The notes beneath the pieces are model-generated. The model saw only the letters and a program-made list of their open reading frames with translations, ran no database searches and was not told where the DNA came from. This document shows, in pieces, positions 37,551 through 46,428 of a stretch of DNA of 55,899 bases. Position 1 is the first letter of the stretch. Each line of letters opens with the position of its first letter. Source of the DNA: a virus; the IMG/VR virus record IMGVR_UViG_3300023174_003189, positions 1 through 55,899 of that record; one strand, written 5' to 3'. The position numbers and the translations under genes were made by a program.

Positions 37551-39233
37551 TTATAGATCCTTGAACCACTTAGCGGTGTAACTTGCGTAAGTATCACCAC
37601 CACTAGCAACTTCCCATAAATCTCCGCCTTCTAACATAAAATCTGGTTTAGTGCCATCATCAATAATTGGTTCAGGAAGAACTTCTTCATCAATCTGGTT
37701 CATATTTTCTAATTGAATTTGTTTTCTTAAATCGTGGTTTACGATTTCTCTGAAGTATTTTTGAGTGGCAGCCCATGCAAAAATAACTAAAGTCATTACC
37801 AAGTCATCATTGGCACCATCGGCTGCAGCAAATGATGTCTTATATTGTTCAAAAGTGGTCAATTCCGAATAGGTATCAAAATCATTGATTAATAATTTAT
37901 CTCCCTCAATCAATGTTTTGAGATTAGAACAACCAATTTGTTTGACCTGTGGGGACATTTTAAGTCCCATCTGAACACCTCTGGCAAAACCAGCCGACAA
38001 TTGTTGTGGTTTCTTATTACCAGTAAATATCTTTAAAAGGTTTTCATATTCAAGGTCTTGGTGTAGTATATCTGCCACTTGTGGGTTATTATTAATTTCC
38101 ACTAATACATAGGCATCATTGTATAGTTTGGCGGCATTGTATATTACGGTTGGAAATAATATGGGAGATATAGAAGAACTAGAATAAGTTGCCACTTGTT
38201 TGTATGGTGTCGAAGATATATCAATAACTGAAAATGCTGATGAGTCTAAATTTTTACCCTCAGAAACATCCACACAAATACAATACAGATGGTCTGATTT
38301 GTGTTCCGGTCCTTCTTTAATTGGATGTTCATAGATTTTCATCTTATCATGTTCAGTAATTGGATTAATATATCTCAATTGCTGTAACTTATAACCAGAA
38401 ATAAGTGTATTGGAAGAACCTAAGAATTCGGTTTCAAACTCTTGAGCGAATTGCCGTTCAGAAGTATTGCGAATTGTTTCTTCTTTCCAATCATCATCAC
38501 GGCCTGGTACCATTGACCAATGAATTTGAAATGGTTTGTATCCGTTTCGACCTTCAATTGAATCCATCCATAGTTTATAGAATAGATTCATACCATTTGG
38601 CGTGGAAACAATGATAATCTTTGAGGACTTACCAGATGAGATTACCGGATATACTGAGTTAAAGAATTCATTGGCAATATTGTTTGGTACGAAAGCAAAT
38701 TCGTCTAAGAATACAATGTTAAACGAACCGCCTCGGATTGCTGAGGATGATGTGGAGGCCGCAATAACCTTGGATCCGTTCTCTAGTTCTACGTTACCTT
38801 TGTTCCATGTAACCACACCTTGTTGGAGCCATTGTGGTAAATTTTCGTATGCCAATTGATATTTGGATAAAATATCACGAGCCAAAGAACCTTTGTTTGC
38901 CAGAACGGCTACGTTTTGAGAATCGGTAAAAATAGTTGCCCACAGAAGATAACCCACCGTTGTAGTAGTTTTACCAACCTGACGAGGACATTTGGTAATC
39001 ACAAAACGATTATCTTTGAATAGATTAATCATTTCTTTTTGAAAGTCCCACATATTAAACTTTATGAGGCCTTCATCCACGTTTACAATCTTAATGTAAT
39101 TCATACAAAAATACACTGGATCTTTAGAACATTTTACATATTCTTCTATTTGTTCCTGTGTATATTCGTGTTCGACACCAACTTTTTTTAGTAACGGGTT
39201 ATCACGATATGAATCTTTTGTTTGTGTGGCCAT
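37551..39233 (-). CDS. 17: Terminase large subunit gp17
   Basis: A 560-residue packaging motor (T4: 610). ATPase domain: Walker A CPRQVGKTTTTVGY (about 80-93), Walker B NIVFLDEFAFVP (about 173-184), coupling motif IIVSTPNG. Nuclease domain: CICVDVSEGKNLD (first acidic residue), VLVEINNNPQVADIL and DDLVMTLVIFAWA (last Asp). Cuts concatemeric DNA and fills heads through gp20. Start overlaps the gene 16 stop by one base. Confidence 0.97.
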   Translation of the reverse strand: MATQTKDSYRDNPLLKKVGVEHEYTQEQIEEYVKCSKDPVYFCMNYIKIVNVDEGLIKFNMWDFQKEMINLFKDNRFVITKCPRQVGKTTTTVGYLLWATIFTDSQNVAVLANKGSLARDILSKYQLAYENLPQWLQQGVVTWNKGNVELENGSKVIAASTSSSAIRGGSFNIVFLDEFAFVPNNIANEFFNSVYPVISSGKSSKIIIVSTPNGMNLFYKLWMDSIEGRNGYKPFQIHWSMVPGRDDDWKEETIRNTSERQFAQEFETEFLGSSNTLISGYKLQQLRYINPITEHDKMKIYEHPIKEGPEHKSDHLYCICVDVSEGKNLDSSAFSVIDISSTPYKQVATYSSSSISPILFPTVIYNAAKLYNDAYVLVEINNNPQVADILHQDLEYENLLKIFTGNKKPQQLSAGFARGVQMGLKMSPQVKQIGCSNLKTLIEGDKLLINDFDTYSELTTFEQYKTSFAAADGANDDLVMTLVIFAWAATQKYFREIVNHDLRKQIQLENMNQIDEEVLPEPIIDDGTKPDFMLEGGDLWEVASGGDTYASYTAKWFKDL

Positions 39234-39652
39234 TAATCTTTGCCTTTAATGAGTTTATTCAACTCAGCCGTAGAGCCAATAAAAATGGCTTTATCAATGT
39301 TGGTACCACTTTTTTCTTTTTTGGAGTTTTCGTCCATCTCTCGCATTTGTTTTTGTATAGCCAATAATTCTTTATTAGCGTCTACCACATTTTTGAGTAG
39401 TGTGCCATATACTTCAAAAGCACGGGGATGCTGTCCTGCTTTAGCGATATTAAGTATTTCTTGCATTGCTTCTTGGCCTTGGTCAATAAGCCCTTGAAGG
39501 TTTTCTCTTGATTGTTGATAGGCATCAGTAAGGTCCTGTTTTAAATCAGGTTCGTTGAAGTGTGTTTTTAGTACCGGAAGTTTTTCTTTCTTTTCTTCTG
39601 GTAAAGGAGTTATGTCAAAAACATCAGACAAATTTTTATTCAAGTCGTTCAT
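39233..39652 (-). CDS. 16: Terminase small subunit gp16
   Basis: A 139-residue helical protein (T4: 164): MNDLNKNLSDVFDITPLPEE, AYQQSRENLQGLIDQGQEAM, QEILNIAKAGQHPRAFEVYG, TLLKNVVDANKELLAIQKQM. The coiled-coil core with ARxFEVYGxLLKxVxDxNK is characteristic. It recognises DNA and stimulates gp17 ATPase. Position directly before gene 17 confirms it. Confidence 0.92.
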   Translation of the reverse strand: MNDLNKNLSDVFDITPLPEEKKEKLPVLKTHFNEPDLKQDLTDAYQQSRENLQGLIDQGQEAMQEILNIAKAGQHPRAFEVYGTLLKNVVDANKELLAIQKQMREMDENSKKEKSGTNIDKAIFIGSTAELNKLIKGKD

Positions 39653-39668
39653 AGTATTTTATTTTTAA

Positions 39669-40133
39669 TTAACCCCAAGTGCCGCCAGTAAAATTTATAA
39701 AACGCCAAATGTTATTAGCGCCATTAGTATAATTTTCTACACAACGATATAATTTGTCATTATCAATTGCAATAAATCCTGCTTTATCTCCTGGGTCACC
39801 TTTAGATGTTAATGGTATTGGAGTGTGCCATTGTAATACAACATTGTCAACAGTAAAAACACCAGTAACAGTTAAATTATTTGCAGTCATTGTGTTGCTC
39901 AAAACAATGTTTGAAGATGTTATTGTATTTGTTACGGTCAAATTACCTGTTACTGTACCACCTGTGGTTGATAATTTAGTATTTGCTGTTGCAAGTGCAC
40001 GTCCACCAGGAGTTACGCCATTGTGAATTGTTAATGTTTGATTGGTCGTGTCGATAATCAACTCACCATTGGCACCAGTTGTATTGGCCAATGTTGCTGA
40101 ACTGTATCGTTTAAATTGTAGTGTGCGTGGCAT
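39669..40133 (-). CDS. Fibre/virion protein with Mtd-like N-terminal hyaluronate-type domain
   Basis: A 154-residue protein: MPRTLQFKRYSSATLANTTG, ANGELIIDTTNQTLTIHNGV, TPGGRALA is the small beta domain typical of phage fibre starts (as in the Mtd N-terminal domain). A Thr/Asn-rich repeat follows (GGTVTGNLTVTNTI, NTMTANNLTVTGVF) and a C-terminal GDPGDKAGFIAIDNDKLYRC. Probably a short head/tail decoration or fibre. Lies between genes 15 and 16, an uncommon place. Confidence 0.72.
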   Translation of the reverse strand: MPRTLQFKRYSSATLANTTGANGELIIDTTNQTLTIHNGVTPGGRALATANTKLSTTGGTVTGNLTVTNTITSSNIVLSNTMTANNLTVTGVFTVDNVVLQWHTPIPLTSKGDPGDKAGFIAIDNDKLYRCVENYTNGANNIWRFINFTGGTWG

Positions 40134-40144
40134 TTAAATTACCT

Positions 40145-41236
40145 CTATTGTAAATCTGTTGTTTTCTGTTGTAATATATGTAGGTCATCTTGACCAACTT
40201 GAAGCATGGCATCACCAGCAAAGTTTTCTGGTAAATCACCATCAACAATATTTGGAAACTCTGATATTTCGGTTGTAATATTATATGGTATATTGACGTT
40301 TGCATCGGTTGGAGATGGTGTAACATTGATTCTTGCAAGTGTTTCTGGCGTTGGACTATAAGAACTGAACGTATAGTTTGTGCTAGAACTTGTTGCACGA
40401 ATAGGAATATTTGAAACAAAATTTCCACTAATGTTTGTTAGGTGTAATGTATTGTTGTTCCAAAGAATAACTTTACCTGTAGCAGTTGCAGTGCCAGCAG
40501 AATAACCTTGATACACAATTTCACCTACTTGATAATTTCCAAAACCAGAATTGGCATTCATGTTGAAAAGAATAACATCTTCTGGCCCAATTTGATTTAG
40601 AACCGATGTAATCGAATGAGTAACCAGACCTTTAGATGAATTATTAATTTTGCCAAATATAAATCCTTTAACTGTAAAGTTTAATGTCCAAATAACTATT
40701 CTTGTTTCTCTTGAATGCACTCCCTCATAATCAATATCTTGTGATGTTGAATTTAAAACAATAGGAACTTCTTTAACAATACCCATCTCAGGTATTAAAT
40801 TCAATTTAATTGTATAATCTGGTGTAAAATAAGGAAGAATGTGTTCAATAATTTGTGTACCATCTTCAATATTTCTTACATAAACATATAAATTAAAATC
40901 AAAATTATATGGCACAGGATTATATTGTGATACTAAACCAGTATTTGTTTGTGCAAAATTTTTAATATTTGTATTTAATTTACGTGCTGTATCGTATGTA
41001 AATCCTGTCATCTCAAATGACATTCTTGGCAACGTCACCTGAACTTTTTTGTTTAATAAAGGATCTTCTTCGTTTCTGTATACATATAATTCTTTTGGAC
41101 CATATACAATAGGTACAATCAAACGTTCCGCTTCAGTTAAATTTGGGTTGTAACGAACCAAAGTAATATCATTAAATATATTACCAAAACCAATAACTAA
41201 TTTTCGTATAATACGGTTGTAAAATATATTGGCCAT
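40145..41236 (-). CDS. 15: Tail completion/sheath stabiliser gp15
   Basis: A 363-residue protein (T4: 272). The first about 200 residues match gp15: NIFYNRIIRKLVIGFGNIFN, DITLVRYN, VPIVYGPKELYVYRNEED, VTLPRMSFEMTGFTYDTARK, YTIKLNLIPEMGIVKEVPIV, FTVKGFIFGK. After about residue 220 an extra beta domain follows (GEIVYQGYSAGTATATGKV, LHLTNISGNFVSN), which is also found in the neighbouring gp14. The extension explains the larger size. Caps the tail tube and sheath at the neck. Confidence 0.93.
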   Translation of the reverse strand: MANIFYNRIIRKLVIGFGNIFNDITLVRYNPNLTEAERLIVPIVYGPKELYVYRNEEDPLLNKKVQVTLPRMSFEMTGFTYDTARKLNTNIKNFAQTNTGLVSQYNPVPYNFDFNLYVYVRNIEDGTQIIEHILPYFTPDYTIKLNLIPEMGIVKEVPIVLNSTSQDIDYEGVHSRETRIVIWTLNFTVKGFIFGKINNSSKGLVTHSITSVLNQIGPEDVILFNMNANSGFGNYQVGEIVYQGYSAGTATATGKVILWNNNTLHLTNISGNFVSNIPIRATSSSTNYTFSSYSPTPETLARINVTPSPTDANVNIPYNITTEISEFPNIVDGDLPENFAGDAMLQVGQDDLHILQQKTTDLQ

Positions 41237-42117
41237 TATATGCTTCCAAACGGATTAGTTTCAGAGAAGTCAATAATAGAATTGGCTTGATTTTCTATAA
41301 TGTAATTATCACTCGATTCATCACGTTGATTATCTTTTAATGGATTGTAATTAGACAACAAATAACTTGCATTACTTGATGCACCAATAATATTTCTATT
41401 CGTTACAAATTCACCAGCAATATTGGTTACATTTAGTGTATTGGCTTTCTTATTCCATTCTTGAACAATGGCCACAACAGTTGCATTGGCTTCAGTACCA
41501 TCAAGTGCTTGATAAACGATTTCTTTATTTGAATATGTACCTGTGCCTGCACCCACATTAAGTTGTATTGTGTAAGAAGAAAATGTTCCTGCATCATCAA
41601 TTTCTTGCACACCAGTTTGAATAATTTCGTGCGAAAACTTGAATTTCTCTAATTGTAATTCATAGAAATAAGGCACTCGTCTGCCTAGTGTATGAAAATC
41701 TTTATCTTGGTCTGCAAATTTAATTTCATACAATTCACCTGTACCATTTAAAAACGGCACATAAATCAAATCACCTTCACGTGGCCGTGTAAATGTATTT
41801 TGTGGAACTCGTTGTGCAAAAGACCGTTTTGAAACAATTACATTCACATTATTTTTAATTTCTAAACCAAATTTAGAAAAGAATTCTTTTTCACCATCAT
41901 AATCCAATGAATTGGAAAGATAGAGTTCTAATGGAAATGCCGATTGAAATTTTTTAACTGGATCTTCACCAAATAATAGGTCACGAGCAATATCATTATC
42001 GTTAGGTAAATAATATCCATCAAAGCCCATAATTTTTATGGACTCAACAATTAGATCCTCTAAAACTCTTTGTTCAGCTATTGAGTTATAGTTGTTAAAA
42101 TAAACTGAAGTTGCCAT
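41236..42117 (-). CDS. 14: Neck protein gp14
   Basis: A 293-residue neck protein (T4: 256): VYFNNYNSIAEQRVLEDLIV, ESIKIMGFDGYYLPND, FPLELYLSNSLDYDGEKEFF, RPREGDLIYVPFLNGTGELY, FYELQLEKFKFSHEII. From about residue 183 comes a beta domain (GTYSNKEIVYQALDG, WNKKANTLNVTNIAGEFVTN) closely similar to the one in gp15. Ends DFSETNPFGSI, typical for gp14. With gp13 it joins the head to the tail. Confidence 0.93.
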   Translation of the reverse strand: MATSVYFNNYNSIAEQRVLEDLIVESIKIMGFDGYYLPNDNDIARDLLFGEDPVKKFQSAFPLELYLSNSLDYDGEKEFFSKFGLEIKNNVNVIVSKRSFAQRVPQNTFTRPREGDLIYVPFLNGTGELYEIKFADQDKDFHTLGRRVPYFYELQLEKFKFSHEIIQTGVQEIDDAGTFSSYTIQLNVGAGTGTYSNKEIVYQALDGTEANATVVAIVQEWNKKANTLNVTNIAGEFVTNRNIIGASSNASYLLSNYNPLKDNQRDESSDNYIIENQANSIIDFSETNPFGSI

Positions 42118-42118
42118 A

Positions 42119-42886
42119 TTAGTTCAAGAAAAATTCTAAAGGTGCACCATATTCGTTTTGCATCTCAGTTTCTAATTTTTCTATTTCTCCAACAGCTTCT
42201 TCGTAAATTTTATCACCATTTAATGTTACACCACCTGGTAGTTGTAGGCCATTAAACTTCTTTAGATTGTTACCCCATGTTCTTTTAATTAATGCGGTAG
42301 TATATTCTTTCATCCAACGGTCATTCCATACTCGATTGTAAATTGTTGGATCAATCATTGCGTAACATTCTGCCACTAAAATTTTTGGTGATTGTGACGC
42401 ACCCCATGCCCAATCACAATAGAGTTTTTGCATATGACGTTGATAACGGATTGGCACTTCACCAGAAAATAATAATTCTAATGAACGTAGATGTTGTAAT
42501 GTCAATGTATAATTAACATACGATGCAGAAGTAAAATCATATAGTTCATTTAAACGAAGCTGATATCTCAAATCAAACATACTAATGGAGGCTTGAGAAT
42601 CTTGAATTGGAAATATGCGAGTAACACCAACAATATCTAATTTATTGTTTGAACTGTCCTGAACATTACTTAAATCGATATATTTTTGTTGAATATCGGT
42701 ATTATCGATCCGTTTAACATAATAAACTTTTTGAAGTCCATCAAAATGGTAGTCTTGCCAATATTGAAGTGCATCATCGATACGATCTTCAATTTGATCC
42801 TCATCTACGTTAATGTCGATAACGGGAAAGCCTAATCTGCGTAGGCAATAATCTTTAAATGTTTGTCTATCTGTTACAGCCGGCAT
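42119..42886 (-). CDS. 13: Neck protein gp13
   Basis: A 255-residue protein (T4: 309): TFKDYCLRRLGFPVIDINVD, EDQIEDRIDDALQYWQDYHF, DGLQKVYYVKR, LNELYDFTSASYVNYTLTLQ, NRVWNDRWMKEYTTALIKRT, WGNNLKKFNGLQLPGGVTLN, GDKIYEEAVGEIEKLETEMQ. This is a strong gp13 match. First gene of the neck unit, behind a TATAAATA at 42907-42914. Confidence 0.94.
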   Translation of the reverse strand: MPAVTDRQTFKDYCLRRLGFPVIDINVDEDQIEDRIDDALQYWQDYHFDGLQKVYYVKRIDNTDIQQKYIDLSNVQDSSNNKLDIVGVTRIFPIQDSQASISMFDLRYQLRLNELYDFTSASYVNYTLTLQHLRSLELLFSGEVPIRYQRHMQKLYCDWAWGASQSPKILVAECYAMIDPTIYNRVWNDRWMKEYTTALIKRTWGNNLKKFNGLQLPGGVTLNGDKIYEEAVGEIEKLETEMQNEYGAPLEFFLN

Positions 42887-42906
42887 AATAATCTCCTATA
42901 TTAAGG

Positions 42907-42914
42907 TATTTATA
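42907..42914 (-). promoter_or_regulatory. T4-type late promoter before gene 13
   Basis: Exact TATAAATA on the minus strand, 21 bases before the gene 13 ATG. A short palindrome (AAGGTATTTATACCTT) surrounds it. Confidence 0.6.
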
Positions 42915-42955
42915 CCTTGCTGGTTAATGTTCATTAAAAGGAAGTTGAGAGTATG

Positions 42956-43186
42956 TCATAACGAAAATGATTGGATTAGTTGAAATTCGGCACCAGTAAC
43001 CACGATATAACCACCACCTACATTAACCGCTGTATCATCTAATACTGTAAAGGTATTACTAGCCACATTGGCATAGAGAACTTTAGGTGCCAATGTTTTG
43101 GCAAATGCTGCCGTGGCTGTATTACTTAATTGTACTGTGTCAATTGTGTAACTGGTGATCTGGTTTCCAAGAATTTTTGTGGTCAT
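42956..43186 (-). CDS. Short protein with truncated IPT/TIG-like fibre domain
   Basis: A 76-residue protein. N-terminal MTTKILGNQITSYTIDTVQL looks like a fibre start (compare TANNIFTGAITSDKLD in the fibres). Then NTFTVLDDTAVNVGGGYIVV and TGAEFQ match the beginning of the IPT-like domain of the three RCC1 fibres (SSYTILDDTAANTSGGYLVI, KGTNFQ), after which the protein stops (LIQSFSL). It looks like a truncated or reduced relative of the fibre genes. It has its own late promoter, so it may still be expressed. Confidence 0.65.
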   Translation of the reverse strand: MTTKILGNQITSYTIDTVQLSNTATAAFAKTLAPKVLYANVASNTFTVLDDTAVNVGGGYIVVTGAEFQLIQSFSL

Positions 43187-43221
43187 TTGAATCTATCCTA
43201 AAATATGGGTGATTTATACTA

Positions 43222-43229
43222 TATTTATA
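43222..43229 (-). promoter_or_regulatory. T4-type late promoter before the short IPT protein
   Basis: Exact TATAAATA on the minus strand, 36 bases before the ATG at 43186, in the 59-base gap after the APS kinase-like gene. Confidence 0.55.
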
Positions 43230-43245
43230 AATCATCCACATTTGG

Positions 43246-44076
43246 TTAGACTCCCATTTGCTTACGAATCTTGGTGGCTGAGATGTCGGTGATTGATTTA
43301 TCGAAGGTTTCCTGTTCAATTTTGTAACCCACATCACGACCATAGGTGATATTGACGATATTAGGTACCACTTGAATCTCGTATTGACCTTGATAAATTG
43401 GATCCAAATCTCTACGGATATACGATTTAACCTGTTCAATGGCAAACGGATTAGAACCTTGCCATCCTTGGCAATCTCGAATTTGAATGACTACTTGACC
43501 AGTTTTGGCAATGGCTCGGTCAAACAATGCTCGGTGACCTTCATGCCATGGTTGCCAACGACCTAACATTTGAACTGTTTCTTTTTTCCAGTCAAACACA
43601 GGACGCCTACGATTTTCAATAATGTGATTACCAATAAACTCAGCCCATTTCTCTGCATTTTGTTCTGTAACACGGAAGTCATATACATCTGGTGGTATAA
43701 ACATTTTATTGGTATCTTCATAACGACCAGCTTCAATTGTATCAACCCAAATTGTCCAATCGGCTTTGAAATTGTTTCGCATCTCTGGAATAGGTGCCAC
43801 GAAATCACAGATAACATAATCACCACCAGCTTCAAGAGCAAACTGTGCCATTCTTAATGATTGCCGAATACGTCCTTCTTTTGAGAAATCCCAATCGTTG
43901 AATTTCTTACGAACATCATCTGCATTGAACCAAGTTACTCGAGCATTAAATCCTGTAATTGGTAACATTTCAGCAATATCATTTGTTGTGCCATGTTTCT
44001 CTAGGTATTTTTTCAATGCTTCGGCCAAAAATGTTTTACCAGAACCAGGTAAACCCATAATTAAAATCTTTTTCAT
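43246..44076 (-). CDS. Adenylylsulfate-kinase-like / nucleotidyltransferase fusion
   Basis: A 276-residue bifunctional-looking protein. Residues about 1-150: P-loop kinase with MGLPGSGKTFLAEALKKYLE, WFNADDVRKKFNDWDFSKEG, RIRQSLRMAQFALEAG, VICDFVAPIPEMR, IWVDTIEAGRYEDTN, which is the APS kinase (CysC) pattern. Residues about 165-276: an HxGH nucleotidyltransferase (LGRWQPWHEGHRALFDRAI) ending in DISATKIRKQMGV, the ISxTxxR motif. Phage relatives of NadM/FAD synthase/ATP-sulfurylase-like enzymes share this. Possibly makes an activated sulfate or sugar nucleotide for the sulfotransferase and glycan genes nearby. Confidence 0.83.
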   Translation of the reverse strand: MKKILIMGLPGSGKTFLAEALKKYLEKHGTTNDIAEMLPITGFNARVTWFNADDVRKKFNDWDFSKEGRIRQSLRMAQFALEAGGDYVICDFVAPIPEMRNNFKADWTIWVDTIEAGRYEDTNKMFIPPDVYDFRVTEQNAEKWAEFIGNHIIENRRRPVFDWKKETVQMLGRWQPWHEGHRALFDRAIAKTGQVVIQIRDCQGWQGSNPFAIEQVKSYIRRDLDPIYQGQYEIQVVPNIVNITYGRDVGYKIEQETFDKSITDISATKIRKQMGV

Positions 44077-45074
44077 ACTTCTTCCTTAATAAAATTATCA
44101 ACGATTGCCAATGATGAACTGATTGCCATATCCATATCGATATAAACATACAATCCACATCTACCAATAAACTGGACCTTGTCGTTTTTTATGTCCTTAT
44201 ACTTATTATATATTGCTCGATTTAAACCTTCTGAATCTTTGACTGGATAATATCGTTCATAATTGTTATCTCGGTAATCACAAGGTTCTTCTAATGTATA
44301 ACTCTCACCAAATCCATGTTCAGGAAACAATTCCCATTTTGTAATTCGTGTATATGGTCCATCATCTGTAAAATTAACTACCGATGTTGGCATATCGAAA
44401 TATGATTTATTGGTGAAATGAAACTTAATTGATCGATATGGTAATTCACCATAACAGTAATCATAATACTCATCGATTGCCATTGAATTAAACACAAAGT
44501 CATAATCATTTTCCATTTGCTTGGAGAACTTGGTGTTTAATTTAATTTCTATGTTTGAATGATTTAATATATTCTCAAAAAGTTTTCTGTATCCACCTTT
44601 AGGCAAATATTGATACTGATCATTTGGAAAATATAATTCGTTTAAATCATTCCTCACTTTGATTCGGTTTAATATACTACTATCAATCTTTTCGGTTGGC
44701 AAGCCCCACATCTTTTTAGAATAAGGCACATACAGAGTTTCAAATAATTTATCACCTAATATTCTTTGTGTTTCTAAATTGGGTGGTAAAGTTAGATATT
44801 GGCCTTTGTGGTATGCTTTGACTTTGTGTTGGTAATCAATCCATTCGGTGTATTGGGACAACCATTGAATTACTTTATGATTATTTGTGTGTAGGATGTG
44901 CGGTCCGTAGCGATGCACTAGAACACCATCTATCATCTCATCATAACAGTTGCCGCCAATATGGCCTCTCTGGTCAATTATGGTAATATTGTAACCATTA
45001 TTTGCCAGTTCTCTGGCTATAACTGAACCTGAGAATCCTGTTCCAACGACCAGTATGTTTTGTTTTCTTCCCAT
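44073..45074 (-). CDS. glf: UDP-galactopyranose mutase
   Basis: A 333-residue flavoenzyme: FAD-binding VVGTGFSGSVIARELANNGY, IIDQRGHIGGNCYDE, RYGPHILHTNNHKVIQWLSQ, then YVPYSKKMWGLPTEKID, and the C-terminal IGRCGLYVYIDMDMAISSSL. It converts UDP-galactopyranose to UDP-galactofuranose, a precursor for surface glycans. Slightly shorter than bacterial Glf (about 370-400). The 4-base overlap with the kinase fusion and adjacency to several glycosyltransferases mark a glycan cassette. Confidence 0.93.
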   Translation of the reverse strand: MGRKQNILVVGTGFSGSVIARELANNGYNITIIDQRGHIGGNCYDEMIDGVLVHRYGPHILHTNNHKVIQWLSQYTEWIDYQHKVKAYHKGQYLTLPPNLETQRILGDKLFETLYVPYSKKMWGLPTEKIDSSILNRIKVRNDLNELYFPNDQYQYLPKGGYRKLFENILNHSNIEIKLNTKFSKQMENDYDFVFNSMAIDEYYDYCYGELPYRSIKFHFTNKSYFDMPTSVVNFTDDGPYTRITKWELFPEHGFGESYTLEEPCDYRDNNYERYYPVKDSEGLNRAIYNKYKDIKNDKVQFIGRCGLYVYIDMDMAISSSLAIVDNFIKEEV

Positions 45075-45850
45075 AATTTAATTACGGTATCTTTCGTTAT
45101 ATAAAACGGTATGTCCATCTTGTTTGACATATGTACCACTAGTGAACCCATCGGCATAAACATTTTAAATTCTGGTTTATTCCAGACCGTAGAGATAGTA
45201 TTGCCTTCCCAATGGTGTTCTTCTTCACCAATAATTAATAGTTTATCAAAATGTTCTTTATACTTTTTAAATATCTTAGCTTGAATCATAAATGATTCTT
45301 GTGTAAACCATGTTGTTCTATAATATCTATGCTGTGTAGGAACAACAAAACAAGGTCTATAATATGTTTCATTATATGGATGATTTGGATGATAATATAA
45401 TTGATTGAAATCTTGTGGAAAAATACCTACTTCTAATCCTGTAATATGTGAAAGATATGTCCACGATTCAATCATTTCTCCGATGGCACCAGAAAAATGT
45501 AGGTAATCATCTTCTACAATATATACCAAATCATTCTCTGGTAAATTATAGATGTATTCGTAGGCTACCTGAACTGAGTATCTTGATTTCTTTTTGGCAG
45601 AAAGGCCTTCTTGATTCCTTGGTGGTAAAAAATTAATTGTAATGAAATCGTATGGTCGAATTAATTCTTTGAGTATATCCTGAAATTCAGCAACCGAATT
45701 ATCATCAATAATGTGTAATGATTTCTCTGGTATATCTTTTAGATTGGTAATGATTGAGTTTAGGCACCGAAGAATACATTCGGATTTGTTTACGATTCGA
45801 TCAGACTGTAAAGAAGTTCTATTACAAGTCCTTAATACAACATGAATCAT
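45017..45850 (-). CDS. Glycosyltransferase-like protein (GT-A fold)
   Basis: A 277-residue protein: MIHVVLRTCNRTSLQSDR, CILRCLNSIITNL, LHIIDDNSVAEFQDILKELI, LVYIVEDDYLHFSGAIGEMI (ExDD/DxD-type site at about 112-114), then NHPYNETYYRPCFVV and HRYYRTTWFTQESFMI. It resembles GT2-type sugar transferases with an extra 100-residue C-terminal part. Overlap of 58 bases with the glf start; both are supported. Donor may be UDP-Galf, an inference from context. Confidence 0.78.
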   Translation of the reverse strand: MIHVVLRTCNRTSLQSDRIVNKSECILRCLNSIITNLKDIPEKSLHIIDDNSVAEFQDILKELIRPYDFITINFLPPRNQEGLSAKKKSRYSVQVAYEYIYNLPENDLVYIVEDDYLHFSGAIGEMIESWTYLSHITGLEVGIFPQDFNQLYYHPNHPYNETYYRPCFVVPTQHRYYRTTWFTQESFMIQAKIFKKYKEHFDKLLIIGEEEHHWEGNTISTVWNKPEFKMFMPMGSLVVHMSNKMDIPFYITKDTVIKLWEENKTYWSLEQDSQVQL

Positions 45851-46428
45851 ATTTTTCGTATCGCTGTTTGATAACCACTAGGCAACTCAAACACTTTTAA
45901 TTTCTTCCAATAACATTGAACAAAATTATCAAATGCCAATTTAGGTGAATCACATGGATTATCACCTTTTCTCCATGCCATACTATCATCACACAACATA
46001 ACACCACCAGAGTTTAGTAATTCAAAACTCAACACCATGTCTTGTAGAACACCTGGTGCTCGATGGTCACCATCAACATAGATGAAATCGGCTTTGACAC
46101 CACGGTTGTATAATTCAATCAAACCATCAAATGATTTTTTATTAATGAACTCAACAACACCTTTAGGTTCAAATTCATTTAGATTACTTAAAAATATTTC
46201 TTTGGTCTGTGGTATGTTTTCTTCTGGTAGATCATCACTTATATCGTAAGGATCAATTGCGTAGTGTTTATAATTTGAATATCGTTGATGGCAAATGGCC
46301 GCTATATTAAATGTGCTTTCTCCTTCAAAACATCCAATTTCAATAGTTGTTTTAGGAAAAGCAATTGATTTGACAATATGTTCAAAACTTCTAATCGTGT
46401 GGTCGTGAAACCTTACAGTATATTTCAT
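45847..46428 (-). CDS. SAM-dependent methyltransferase (Methyltransf_24 type)
   Basis: A 193-residue class I methyltransferase: TTIEIGCFEGESTFNIAAIC (motif I, G-x-F-E-G-x-S-T), HYAIDPYDISDDLPEENIPQ, KADFIYVDGDHRAPGVLQDM, GGVMLCDDSMAWRKGDNPCD. This is the sugar/O-antigen-type methyltransferase family (motif VDGDHxxxxVxxD). Target is likely a glycan made by the cassette. 4-base overlaps at both ends. Confidence 0.88.
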   Translation of the reverse strand: MKYTVRFHDHTIRSFEHIVKSIAFPKTTIEIGCFEGESTFNIAAICHQRYSNYKHYAIDPYDISDDLPEENIPQTKEIFLSNLNEFEPKGVVEFINKKSFDGLIELYNRGVKADFIYVDGDHRAPGVLQDMVLSFELLNSGGVMLCDDSMAWRKGDNPCDSPKLAFDNFVQCYWKKLKVFELPSGYQTAIRKI

